DNA of 34,649 nt, from the NCBI GenBank assembly GCA_003670425.1, contig QWRL01000006.1, positions 1 to 34,649 of the forward strand, written 5' to 3'. The position numbers and the translations under genes are program-made. Positions 14,787-21,846 of this stretch are shown piece by piece. Below the pieces are notes generated by a model that did not search any database, was not told the DNA's origin, and was given only the letters and a program-made list of their open reading frames with translations. Numbering within the stretch: the stretch's first letter is position 1; each line of letters begins with the position of its first letter. This DNA comes from Chloroflexota bacterium. Its GTDB lineage: Bacteria > Chloroflexota > Anaerolineae > Anaerolineales > UBA11657.

Positions 14787-16703
14787 TTAGGGCAGCTGGC
14801 TCACAACGCAGCGGAAGCCGATGTTGTGGGTGCCAACCTGGTTGTCAACTGCAAAGCCGTGGTACGCGGCGCGCTGCTTGGAGACGCCGTCTGTCCAGCT
14901 GCCATTGCGCAGGCCATACACGCCGCCGCGAAAACTTTCTTCCGGCGGGGGCGTGGCCGTAAGCACCTGATCCAGCTTGAACCAATGGCTGCGGTAAAAA
15001 CTGGACACGCGCTCCGCAACATTGCCGGACATATCAAGCGCACCATACGGGCTGGCGCCCAGCGGATACGTGCCAACTGCTGTGGTGTCGCGGCTTTGCG
15101 AGGCAAAGTTTGCGCGTGTGGAATCCGGCCGGGCAACGCCCCAGGGGTATTTGTTGCCATCCGGCCCGCGCGCTGCTTTCTCCCACTCCATGTCCGTTGG
15201 CAGGCGCCGGCCCGCCCACTCACAATAATTTGCGGACTGTGCCCAATTGAGCCACAGCACCGGATAGGTGGCGTACTTGTCATCGTCATAGTAGTTCGCG
15301 CGGGTGCCGGAGCTGAGCTTGGCCGGCAGGCTGCAGGCGTTTGCAGCCACGCACTGCTTGTACTGGCCCACGGTGACTTCGGTGCGGTCAACCCAAAACT
15401 CGGGCAGGTTGACGTTGTTCAGCGGCTGCTCATCCAACTGCGATGTGCGATCGCCAAAGTCTGAGCCCATGATGAAGTTGCCGGCTGGCACAAACATCAG
15501 TGTGGCGCCATCGCTGGCGGCGATGGCACTAGTGCCTATGGTGGGCGGCAGCGTGGGCGTGACGGTGGGTGTGACTGTGGGGGTGGGTGGCAGCGCGGTG
15601 GCGGTGGGCAGCGCAGTTGCCGTTTGCGTGGCGGTTGCGGTTGCGGTGGCAGCAACCACTGCCACGGCTGCAGCCGGCGTGGCCGTCTGCGCCACAACCA
15701 CCACCACCTGGGTGGACGCGGCCGGCACAAAACTCAGGCTGCCATTTATCTGCTGAAACACAAGCATCGCCACTAGCAATACGCCCAGCACGCCGCCAAT
15801 CACAATCAGTTCGCGCATCAGTGGTTTTACAAAACGCTGCAGCGCGTGCAGCAGTCCGGGCGGCTTCGGTTCCGCCACTTTAGGGGTCTCGTCCGGCATA
15901 GCGGGCATGTCCGGCCTTTCCACGGGCGGCACATCATGTGGCACAACCTTGCCCAGTGCTTTGCGCATTTCACGCACGCTTTCATAGCGGTCTTCCACGC
16001 GGAAGGCCATGGCCTTCTCCACGATGCGCACCAACTCCTTGCCCGGCGGCTGTTCAAAGGTGCGCAGCGCGCGGATGGCAAACCGGTCCGGTATGCCATT
16101 CTGGCTATCGCCCGGAATGGTGCCGGTGAGCATGAAGTACAGCACACTGCCCAGCGCGTACACCTCGCTGGCGGCCGTTACCTGGCCGGTCAGCTGCTCG
16201 GGGGCCACCAGTGTGGCGGGCGTGCCGGGCCGGTGCGTCTTGCCGATGCTGTAATCCACCAGTACCGCCTGGTCATCACTGGTCAGCAGAATGTTGGCTG
16301 CCTTGATGTCGCGATGGAAGAGCGCCATCGGCCGTTCGTGCAGATGATGAACCGCCACCAATATCTGCATAATCCATTCCACGGCGGCGGATTCAGCCAG
16401 TGGGCCCTCGTCTGCCACGCGGTCCGCCACGCTCACCCCGCTCACATACTCCGTGACCAGGTAGCGCACGTCGCCCAAGGCAAAATGGTCGAGCACACCG
16501 GCCAGATTGGGGTGCACCACCTGGCGCAGCGCTGCGGCAATCGTGTCAAATTCCGCGCCATCCACCGCATCGAATTCCTTCACCACGCACACCTGATTGT
16601 TGATGGTGTCGTACGCAGCGTAGACCGTGCCGGCCGGATGCGGCGACAGCAGCGCGTCTATGCGGTAGCGATGATGAACGTGGAGGCCGGGCTGCAGGGG
16701 CAT
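14787..16703 (-). CDS. Membrane Ser/Thr protein kinase fused to an extracellular FGE-sulfatase-like domain
   Basis: 638 residues. The kinase domain (about 10-255) has the beta3 Lys42 (VVKEF), HRDIKAANIL at 130-139 with Asp132 and Asn137, DYS at 150-152 in place of DFG, and APEQ at 167-170. The Gly-rich loop is degenerate (SPHPAGTV). A membrane helix follows at about 297-317, then a Thr/Ala/Pro-rich spacer (340-390), then a formylglycine-generating-enzyme-like domain (about 402-635): FVPAGNFIMGS, EVTVGQYKQCV, WLNWAQSANYCEWAG, RLPTDMEWEKAARG and NIGFRC. The two active-site cysteines of true FGE are absent (GSWTDGVSKQRAAY), so this is probably a sensor or binding module. TATAAT at 16746-16751 may be its -10. 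Signals outside the cell would reach the kinase. Confidence 0.9.
   Translation of the reverse strand: MPLQPGLHVHHRYRIDALLSPHPAGTVYAAYDTINNQVCVVKEFDAVDGAEFDTIAAALRQVVHPNLAGVLDHFALGDVRYLVTEYVSGVSVADRVADEGPLAESAAVEWIMQILVAVHHLHERPMALFHRDIKAANILLTSDDQAVLVDYSIGKTHRPGTPATLVAPEQLTGQVTAASEVYALGSVLYFMLTGTIPGDSQNGIPDRFAIRALRTFEQPPGKELVRIVEKAMAFRVEDRYESVREMRKALGKVVPHDVPPVERPDMPAMPDETPKVAEPKPPGLLHALQRFVKPLMRELIVIGGVLGVLLVAMLVFQQINGSLSFVPAASTQVVVVVAQTATPAAAVAVVAATATATATQTATALPTATALPPTPTVTPTVTPTLPPTIGTSAIAASDGATLMFVPAGNFIMGSDFGDRTSQLDEQPLNNVNLPEFWVDRTEVTVGQYKQCVAANACSLPAKLSSGTRANYYDDDKYATYPVLWLNWAQSANYCEWAGRRLPTDMEWEKAARGPDGNKYPWGVARPDSTRANFASQSRDTTAVGTYPLGASPYGALDMSGNVAERVSSFYRSHWFKLDQVLTATPPPEESFRGGVYGLRNGSWTDGVSKQRAAYHGFAVDNQVGTHNIGFRCVVSQLP
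15534..15686 (-). repeat. Low-complexity DNA coding the Thr/Ala/Pro spacer of the kinase
   Basis: Short degenerate repeats code for alternating Thr-Ala, Thr-Pro and Val-Thr units between the membrane helix and the FGE-like domain. Such spacers often vary in length between strains through slipped pairing. Similar spacers appear in the proteins at 17628 and 24255. Confidence 0.6.
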
Positions 16704-16745
16704 GCCGAAATTTTGCGGTGAAAGCCTGAATGGAAACCAGCGTCA

Positions 16746-16751
16746 ATTATA
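16746..16751 (-). promoter_or_regulatory. Possible -10 element of the kinase gene
   Basis: The minus strand reads TATAAT here, about 43 bases before the ATG at 16703. No matching -35 is seen at the usual distance. It lies back to back with the plus-strand promoter at 16775-16802. Confidence 0.4.
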
Positions 16752-16774
16752 GCTTTGTTGGTGCGGGCAGGCGC

Positions 16775-16802
16775 TTGACGCCCGTTACCGCCGCCCTATA
16801 CT
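16775..16802 (+). promoter_or_regulatory. Sigma70-type promoter giving a probably leaderless transcript
   Basis: TTGACG at 16775-16780, a 16-base spacer and TATACT at 16797-16802. The expected start of transcription falls at or next to the GTG at 16809, and there is no room for a ribosome-binding site. Confidence 0.65.
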
Positions 16803-16808
16803 TTTGCC

Positions 16809-17549
16809 GTGCCCACGCCGTTTTATCACTTGCAGGTGGCCGCTGCGCTGCCTGCTGCACTGCATGCGCCGGGTGCACACGGCGCATTCCTCTTTGGCAA
16901 CACCGCCCCGGATGTGCAAACGCTCTCCGGAGCTGCGCGCAGCGCCACGCACTTCTTTGACATGCCGGTGGCCAGCACGCCGCGCGCTGTGCGCAGCCTG
17001 CTGCACGCGCACCCGCAGCTCGCTGCACCCGGTCTCGCGCCCGCGCAGCGCGCATTCATTGCCGGCTATTTGGCGCACCTGACCCTGGACGAGCTGTGGC
17101 TGCAGGAAATTTTTCAGCCGGTGTTTGGGCCGCAGGCAGACTGGGAGAATTTTAGCGAGCGCCTGTTTTTGCACAACGTGCTGCGCACCTATCTGGACCA
17201 GCGCGACCGGCCGCTGCTGCCCGCCGGCATTGCTGCACTGCTAGCCGCTGCCGAGCCCGCCGGCTGGCTGCCGTTTGCAAGCGACGCACACTTGTGCAGC
17301 TGGCGCAATTTTTTGGTGCAGCAGCTGCAGCCGGGCGCTGCCGCCCAAACCGTCGCGGTTTTTGCAGAGCGCATGGGCCGTACCCCGCAGGAGTTCGAGG
17401 CGCTGCTGCAATCGCCTGCAGCCCTGCACGCGCGCATTTTCAGCCGCATCAGCGTGGCGCAACTGGCCGACTTTCAGCTACGAGGTGCCGCTTTGTGTGA
17501 AAAAGTGGTGCATGGCTTCCTGCAGCCGCCCGCAGCGGAAATGCAGTAG
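16809..17549 (+). CDS. Zinc-dependent phospholipase C-like protein
   Basis: The 246-residue protein starts with GTG and reads MPTPFYHLQVA, then AFLFGNTAPDVQ, THFFD and FIAGYLAHLTLDELWLQEIF. The likely metal ligands His7, Asp35, His48, His90 and Asp94 fit the zinc-dependent phospholipase C fold (PF00882 type), in which the N-terminal region begins right at the protein start. This supports the GTG start, because any shorter form would lose the first His. There is no signal peptide, so it is probably cytoplasmic. Its substrate is unknown; a phospholipid or other phosphoester is possible. The -10 element ends six bases before the GTG. Confidence 0.72.
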   Translation: MPTPFYHLQVAAALPAALHAPGAHGAFLFGNTAPDVQTLSGAARSATHFFDMPVASTPRAVRSLLHAHPQLAAPGLAPAQRAFIAGYLAHLTLDELWLQEIFQPVFGPQADWENFSERLFLHNVLRTYLDQRDRPLLPAGIAALLAAAEPAGWLPFASDAHLCSWRNFLVQQLQPGAAAQTVAVFAERMGRTPQEFEALLQSPAALHARIFSRISVAQLADFQLRGAALCEKVVHGFLQPPAAEMQ

Positions 17550-17590
17550 CCGAACCCGCGTTATAAATCCGTAAAAGTCTTACAAATCGG

Positions 17591-17619
17591 CTGGCCGTAA
17601 CAGGCAGGACGGTTAGACT
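17591..17619 (+). promoter_or_regulatory. Possible promoter of the TolB-like lipoprotein gene
   Basis: TAGACT at 17614-17619 is a fair -10 lying eight bases before the ATG at 17628. The -35 position, 17 bases upstream, reads CTGGCC and is poor. If the -10 is real, the transcript has almost no leader. Confidence 0.3.
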
Positions 17620-17627
17620 GAGTGTGC

Positions 17628-19052
17628 ATGCGCTCAGAAATCCGGGTAGCCCCGTCTGCTAAACAATGGTTGGCAGCTGCACTGCTGTGTGCGCTGTTGT
17701 CCGGCTGCGATTCGCTGGCAGCCAATTTTGCGCCTTCCCCGGTGCCGGTGATCACGGCCACGCGCAAGCCCACGCGCACGCCAACCGCCACCATCACCAA
17801 CACGCCCACAATCACGGTCACACCCAATGGCACTGCTTCCGCAACGCCGGAACCAAACGCCAGCGCAGCACCCGGCCAGCCACAAACCGGCACCGCTGCT
17901 GCAACCGAAACACCCACACCCGGCGTCACGGTCTCGGCTGTGCCCACCGTCATCGGTGGCGGTGGCCGCATTGTGTTTGTGTCCAACCGCGACAACCCGG
18001 ACGCCGAAGACATCTACATCATGGAAGCCGGCAGCGGCGCAGCCGGCCGATTGACGGACAACCCGGCGCGCGACATTTATCCCAAGTGGGCAGATGGCGG
18101 TCGCAAGCTCCTGTTTGCTTCCAATCGCGATGTGAACTTTGAAATCTACAGCATGCAGAACAACGGGCTGGACCAGATCCGCCTGACCAACAACCCGGCG
18201 CATGACACCTACCCGGCCTGGTCGGATGCGCTGCAGCTGATTGTGTTTGCCTCGGACCGTGACGGCAACTTTGAGATTTACACCATGAAGCTGGATGGCA
18301 GCGACCAGCGCCGCCTCACCAACAGCAGCGCCAGCGACAGTTGGCCGGTGTGGTCGCCCGACGGGCGCACAATTATTTTTCAGTCATTGCGGGACGGCAA
18401 CTGGGAGCTCTACAGCATGGCGATGGATGGCGGCAGCCAGATGCGCCTCACCGTCAACGAGCCGGACGATGCCTTTCCGGCATGGTCCGCTGACGGCAGC
18501 AAGGTGGCCTTCGTTTCGTATCGTGATGGCAGCGCCGAGATCTACCAGATGAGCGCCGCCGGCACAGAGCAGACGCGCATCACCAACAGCTCGGCAGACG
18601 ACAGTTACCCGGCTTGGTCGCCAGATGGTGCCCTGCTGCTGTTTGTTTCAGACCGCGATGGAAACTTTGAGATTTATACTACGCGCCCGGATGGCAGCGC
18701 ACAAACGCGCTTAACCAACAGCCCGGGCTTCGACTCTTACCCGGCGTGGGAGCCGCAGAAATCAGCTGCCAGCGCGCCAGCGGCCGGGTTGCCAACCGCA
18801 GCGGTGGCCGCAGCCACTGCAACAACGGCAGCCCCCACCGCACTGCCGGCATCTGTCACACCGACGCTCACTTCTACGCCAGCTTCCCCTACAGCTGTGT
18901 CCGCTGCCACCAGCACATCGCCCGCACCCGCGCCGGCTGCTGCCACGCTCGCACGCACTTCTACGCCCGCTTCCATCACAGCCGTGCCGTCCGCCACAAA
19001 AACTGCGCTGCCGGCTCCCATTTCCAGCCCCACGCCAACGCCCAAAGGCTAA
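17628..19052 (+). CDS. TolB-like beta-propeller lipoprotein
   Basis: From the ATG at 17628 the protein has 474 residues; a GTG two codons upstream is also possible. A lipoprotein signal ends in LLSGC with the lipid-attachment Cys at 27. A Thr/Pro-rich spacer of about 80 residues follows, then six WD40-like PD40 blades, each with an F-x-S-x-RD-x-(N)-x-E-(I/L)-Y pattern: FVSNRD, FASNRD, FASDRD, FQSLRD, FVSYRD and FVSDRD, with WSPDG-type turns. A second Ser/Thr/Ala/Pro-rich tail (about 375-474) contains two copies of a TSTPASxTAV unit. Unlike true TolB there is no Pal or Tol system here, so this is probably a surface-anchored binding propeller. Its stop overlaps the stop of the convergent xylulokinase gene. 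Confidence 0.85.
   Translation: MRSEIRVAPSAKQWLAAALLCALLSGCDSLAANFAPSPVPVITATRKPTRTPTATITNTPTITVTPNGTASATPEPNASAAPGQPQTGTAAATETPTPGVTVSAVPTVIGGGGRIVFVSNRDNPDAEDIYIMEAGSGAAGRLTDNPARDIYPKWADGGRKLLFASNRDVNFEIYSMQNNGLDQIRLTNNPAHDTYPAWSDALQLIVFASDRDGNFEIYTMKLDGSDQRRLTNSSASDSWPVWSPDGRTIIFQSLRDGNWELYSMAMDGGSQMRLTVNEPDDAFPAWSADGSKVAFVSYRDGSAEIYQMSAAGTEQTRITNSSADDSYPAWSPDGALLLFVSDRDGNFEIYTTRPDGSAQTRLTNSPGFDSYPAWEPQKSAASAPAAGLPTAAVAAATATTAAPTALPASVTPTLTSTPASPTAVSAATSTSPAPAPAAATLARTSTPASITAVPSATKTALPAPISSPTPTPKG
18860..18985 (+). repeat. Imperfect direct repeat in the Thr/Pro tail of the propeller lipoprotein
   Basis: CACTTCTACGCC followed by a GCTTCC segment occurs at about 18869 and again at about 18956, coding for the two TSTPAS units. 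This is a tandem-expansion type of repeat about 87 bases long, imperfect in its distal part. Confidence 0.5.
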
Positions 19053-20587
19053 GCCGGGTCTGCGCGTGCCAGTGCGGCCAGCGCTGCAAACTCTGCAGCC
19101 AGCGCGGGGTACAGCGCCTGATAGCGCGGGTAGTAGCGTGCGTATGCTGCAGCACCAGCACCCGGTGTCACCTGTTCCGTAACCTTTATGGTGGCTTGCG
19201 CCGCCTGCGCCACATCCGCAAATATTCCGGCGCCCACGCCGGCCAGCAGCGCCGCGCCAAAAGCCGCGCCCTCGGCCACATTTATTGTCGCAATCTCAGT
19301 GCCAAAAATGTCCGCCAGCATCTGGCGCCAGAGCGCACTGCGCGCACCGCCGCCGGAAGCACGCACCTGCGCCGGCTCAATCTGCAGTGCGCGCAGCAGC
19401 TGCAGGGAATCGCACAGGCCGTAGCTCACGCCCTCCAGCACGGCGCGCGTCAGGTGCGCCTTGCCGTGGCGCACGGTGATGCCCACAAATGCACCGCGTG
19501 CATCGGGGTCGGGATGCGGCGTGCGTTCGCCCGTGAGGTATGGCAAAAACAGCAGCCCCTCGCAGCCTGGCGCCACGCCCGCTGCACTTTCGGTGAGCAG
19601 CTCGTACACGTCCCGCCCGGCAGCCGCAGCCGCTTGCTGCTCGGGCTGCCCCAGCGTGTCCCGGTACCAGCGCAGGCTGCCCGCAGCAGACAGCATCACG
19701 CCCATCAAATGCCACATGCCGGGCACCGCATGACAGAACGCATGCAGCCGGCCCTGCGGCTCCACGCGGTATGTGCTGCTCGCAGCAAACACCACACCCG
19801 ATGTCCCCAATGTGGCAGACACCAGCCCTTCGCTGACAATGCCGGCACCCACGCCCTGCGCCGCCTGGTCGCCGGCGCCGCCGACTACCGGAGTGCCAGC
19901 CAGCAAGCCGGTGAGTTGCGCCGCAGCAGCACTGATGCGCGCAGTCACCACCGGCGACTCGCTCACCTCCGGCAGCCACGCGCGCGGGATCTGCAGCGCC
20001 TGCAACATCTCGGCTGACCACGCGCGCCGCCCCACATCAAAAAGCGAAGTCCCGGAAGCGTCCGAAACCTCGCCAAAATACTCGCCGGTTAATTTGTAGC
20101 GCAGGTAGTCTTTGGGCAGCAGCACCTTGCCGATGCGGGCGTAATTGTGCGCCTCGTGCTCCCGCACCCAGAGCAGCTTGGGCGCAGTGAAGCCGGTGAG
20201 TGCCGGGTTGCCCGTCAGCTGCAGCACGCGCGCCGCACCCACCGCTTGCGTGATGGCCGCGCACTGCACTGCTGTGCGCTGGTCGTTCCACAATATGCAC
20301 GGGCGGATGACTGCACCGTGCGCGTCCAGCAGCGTGAGGCCGTGCATCTGGCCGGTGAGGCCCACTGCGGCAATATCCGCGGCGTTCACTTGCGCCTGCT
20401 GCAGCACGGCCCGCACGGTGCTGATGGTTGCCTGCCACCACAGTTCCGGGTCCTGCTCGGTCCACTGCGGGCGGGGCGTATCGTAGCCGTACTCGCTGCT
20501 GCTCACTGCCAGCACGCGGCCGTGCTCGTCCACCAGCAGCGCCTTGGTGGCGGTGGTGGATGTGTCGATTCCGAGCAGGCATGCCAT
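19049..20587 (-). CDS. xylB: Xylulokinase (FGGY carbohydrate kinase)
   Basis: The start is the ATG at 20587 (MACLLGIDTSTTATKALL), giving 512 residues; a longer upstream frame would overlap the preceding gene and has no family match. GIDTST (Asp8) is the FGGY phosphate loop, LTGQMHG at 77-83 binds the sugar in xylulokinases, GGAGDQAAQGVG holds the catalytic base Asp240, and ASGGGARSALWRQMLADIFG is the C-terminal ATP-binding motif. It phosphorylates D-xylulose to xylulose 5-phosphate; related pentuloses are possible. It follows the DUF4380 gene by four bases and is presumably co-transcribed. No xylose isomerase is in the window. Confidence 0.9.
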   Translation of the reverse strand: MACLLGIDTSTTATKALLVDEHGRVLAVSSSEYGYDTPRPQWTEQDPELWWQATISTVRAVLQQAQVNAADIAAVGLTGQMHGLTLLDAHGAVIRPCILWNDQRTAVQCAAITQAVGAARVLQLTGNPALTGFTAPKLLWVREHEAHNYARIGKVLLPKDYLRYKLTGEYFGEVSDASGTSLFDVGRRAWSAEMLQALQIPRAWLPEVSESPVVTARISAAAAQLTGLLAGTPVVGGAGDQAAQGVGAGIVSEGLVSATLGTSGVVFAASSTYRVEPQGRLHAFCHAVPGMWHLMGVMLSAAGSLRWYRDTLGQPEQQAAAAAGRDVYELLTESAAGVAPGCEGLLFLPYLTGERTPHPDPDARGAFVGITVRHGKAHLTRAVLEGVSYGLCDSLQLLRALQIEPAQVRASGGGARSALWRQMLADIFGTEIATINVAEGAAFGAALLAGVGAGIFADVAQAAQATIKVTEQVTPGAGAAAYARYYPRYQALYPALAAEFAALAALARADPA

Positions 20588-20591
20588 GGCG

Positions 20592-21512
20592 TTACACAGG
20601 CTGCGGCGCGGGCAGGTGCGGCAGCACATGTGCTGTTACATCGGCCTCGCGCCCCACCGGCGGCACATCACGCACCAGATGCCAGTGCTCCACATGCTCC
20701 ACGCTTGCACCGGGCTGCAGCGTTGTCAGCGGCCCCAGGCTCTCCAGCTCCAGTATTTGCGCATCAGTGTAAGTTTCAAATGAGCAGCCGCGGTCCGGAT
20801 ATTCGGCACCCGGCCGGAAGGTGAAACTCTTAATGAACAGCTGCCCGGCGCGCCAGTAGGCTGCCCAGCCCGCGGGCACTGGGCCACCTGCTTTTTGGGG
20901 AGTTTGGGCCGCGGGATCCTGGCGCAGCAGTACATACTGGCGGCCCCACGTCCAGCGCGCATCGCTCATGTCTGTGTAGGACCACAAACTCAGGCTGCCA
21001 TTGGGCAGCAGTTCAGTGCTGTGGCTGCCGCGCGGCGCCAGTGGAAACACCGCCACACCGCCAGCTGCCATAACAGTGATGGCCCACGGCGCCAAAGTCA
21101 CGGGCCATAAATTTTGGTTGGTCAGGCGGTGGTGCAGCGTAGCCTGCGCCGCATGCGGGTCCAGCGTTAGCTGCAGCTCTTTTTGTATGCCGGTTGTTGG
21201 TTCGGCGGGCTGTGTCAGGCGGATGCCGTCATCCAGCACCTGCACCGGCACGGGCGTGTTGTCCGGGTGGTATGTGCGCGGCTGCGACTCGGGTGCATGC
21301 CACAAGCGATGTCCGCCATAGTTGCGCCACTGTGTTCCACCGGTCTTGCCCAGCGTGTCGGGCAGCTCACACAACACATTCTCACCGCCCACAAATGCAA
21401 AGCGCATAACGCGCGGCCCCACATCGCTGGTGGCTATCAGCTCCACAGTGCTGTTGCGCAGCCGCCAGCATGCCGGCCAGCCGCTGTAGGAAATTTTTTC
21501 GATGCTTGTCAT
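20592..21512 (-). CDS. DUF4380 family protein (sugar-mutarotase fold, function unknown)
   Basis: The 306-residue protein has the pattern I recall for DUF4380: LIATSDVGPRVMRFAFVGGENVL, WRNYGGHRLWHAPE, ITVMAAGGVAVFPLAPRG, YWRAGQLFIKSF and the C-terminal LESLGPLTTLQPGASVEHVE. These proteins share the beta-sandwich of aldose 1-epimerases but have no assigned reaction. Its position four bases before xylB suggests a role in handling the same sugar, for example as a mutarotase or a sugar-binding protein. There is no signal peptide. A TGGAGG sequence lies about 20 bases before the ATG, which is too far for a good ribosome-binding site. Confidence 0.78.
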   Translation of the reverse strand: MTSIEKISYSGWPACWRLRNSTVELIATSDVGPRVMRFAFVGGENVLCELPDTLGKTGGTQWRNYGGHRLWHAPESQPRTYHPDNTPVPVQVLDDGIRLTQPAEPTTGIQKELQLTLDPHAAQATLHHRLTNQNLWPVTLAPWAITVMAAGGVAVFPLAPRGSHSTELLPNGSLSLWSYTDMSDARWTWGRQYVLLRQDPAAQTPQKAGGPVPAGWAAYWRAGQLFIKSFTFRPGAEYPDRGCSFETYTDAQILELESLGPLTTLQPGASVEHVEHWHLVRDVPPVGREADVTAHVLPHLPAPQPV

Positions 21513-21579
21513 GTGCTGCGCTGAGCGCGCGCTGCCTCCACTTGCGCAAACTTAATTTGGGCGATCGCTGCCAGGGTGC

Positions 21580-21597
21580 GCGCATAATACCATGCGC
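21580..21597. promoter_or_regulatory. Inverted repeat upstream of the DUF4380/xylB pair (candidate operator)
   Basis: GCGCAT-N6-ATGCGC is a perfect six-base inverted repeat. On the minus strand its centre includes TATTAT, a possible -10, about 75 bases before the DUF4380 start. A sugar-responsive repressor site is plausible, but GCGCAT is frequent in this DNA. Confidence 0.3.
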
Positions 21598-21678
21598 ACG
21601 GGTTGCGGCCGCACACTCGCGCAGCGGCAGCGGGTCTGCCCGCTGCGCGTGACCCAACCTTAAAGTTTTAAAATTCTG

Positions 21679-21707
21679 TTGACTTTCCAAAACTTTTCGG
21701 GTATTCT
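21679..21707 (+). promoter_or_regulatory. Sigma70-type promoter of the ATP-grasp/SET gene
   Basis: TTGACT at 21679-21684, a 17-base spacer and TATTCT at 21702-21707. It lies in a locally AT-rich stretch. Transcription would start near 21714, giving a leader of about 133 bases. Confidence 0.68.
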
Positions 21708-21805
21708 CCGCATACGCTGCTTAATCGGTCTGTGTGATTCACCACCAGCGCGTCCGCTCTTCTTTCTGTTTGTCCCCAGGTCAAAGTCAACTTCGCATCG
21801 GTGGT

Positions 21806-21819
21806 GCCGGCTAACCGGC
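21806..21819 (+). promoter_or_regulatory. Leader hairpin before the ATP-grasp/SET gene
   Basis: GCCGG-CTAA-CCGGC forms a tight five-base stem with a four-base loop in the untranslated leader. An AAGGA sequence follows about 16 bases before the ATG. I match it to no known riboswitch. Confidence 0.35.
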
Positions 21820-21846
21820 TGCCCCAAGGAACAATTTCCGGTATCT

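Larger units (their letters stand above)
21513..21846. other. 334-base divergent control region
   Basis: This stretch separates the minus-strand DUF4380/xylB pair from the plus-strand ATP-grasp/SET gene. It holds the inverted repeat at 21580-21597, the strong promoter at 21679-21707 and a leader of about 133 bases with a small hairpin. No gene-like frame is visible. Confidence 0.6.

Noticed and set aside
18746-20017. A 423-residue plus-strand frame
   Set aside because: It crosses the ends of two convergent recognised genes in another frame and is rich in Cys, His and Arg like other shadow frames.
21679-21846. N-terminal extension of the ATP-grasp/SET protein
   Set aside because: The extension starts within the -35 hexamer of the promoter, and the family alignment begins at MKICILN.
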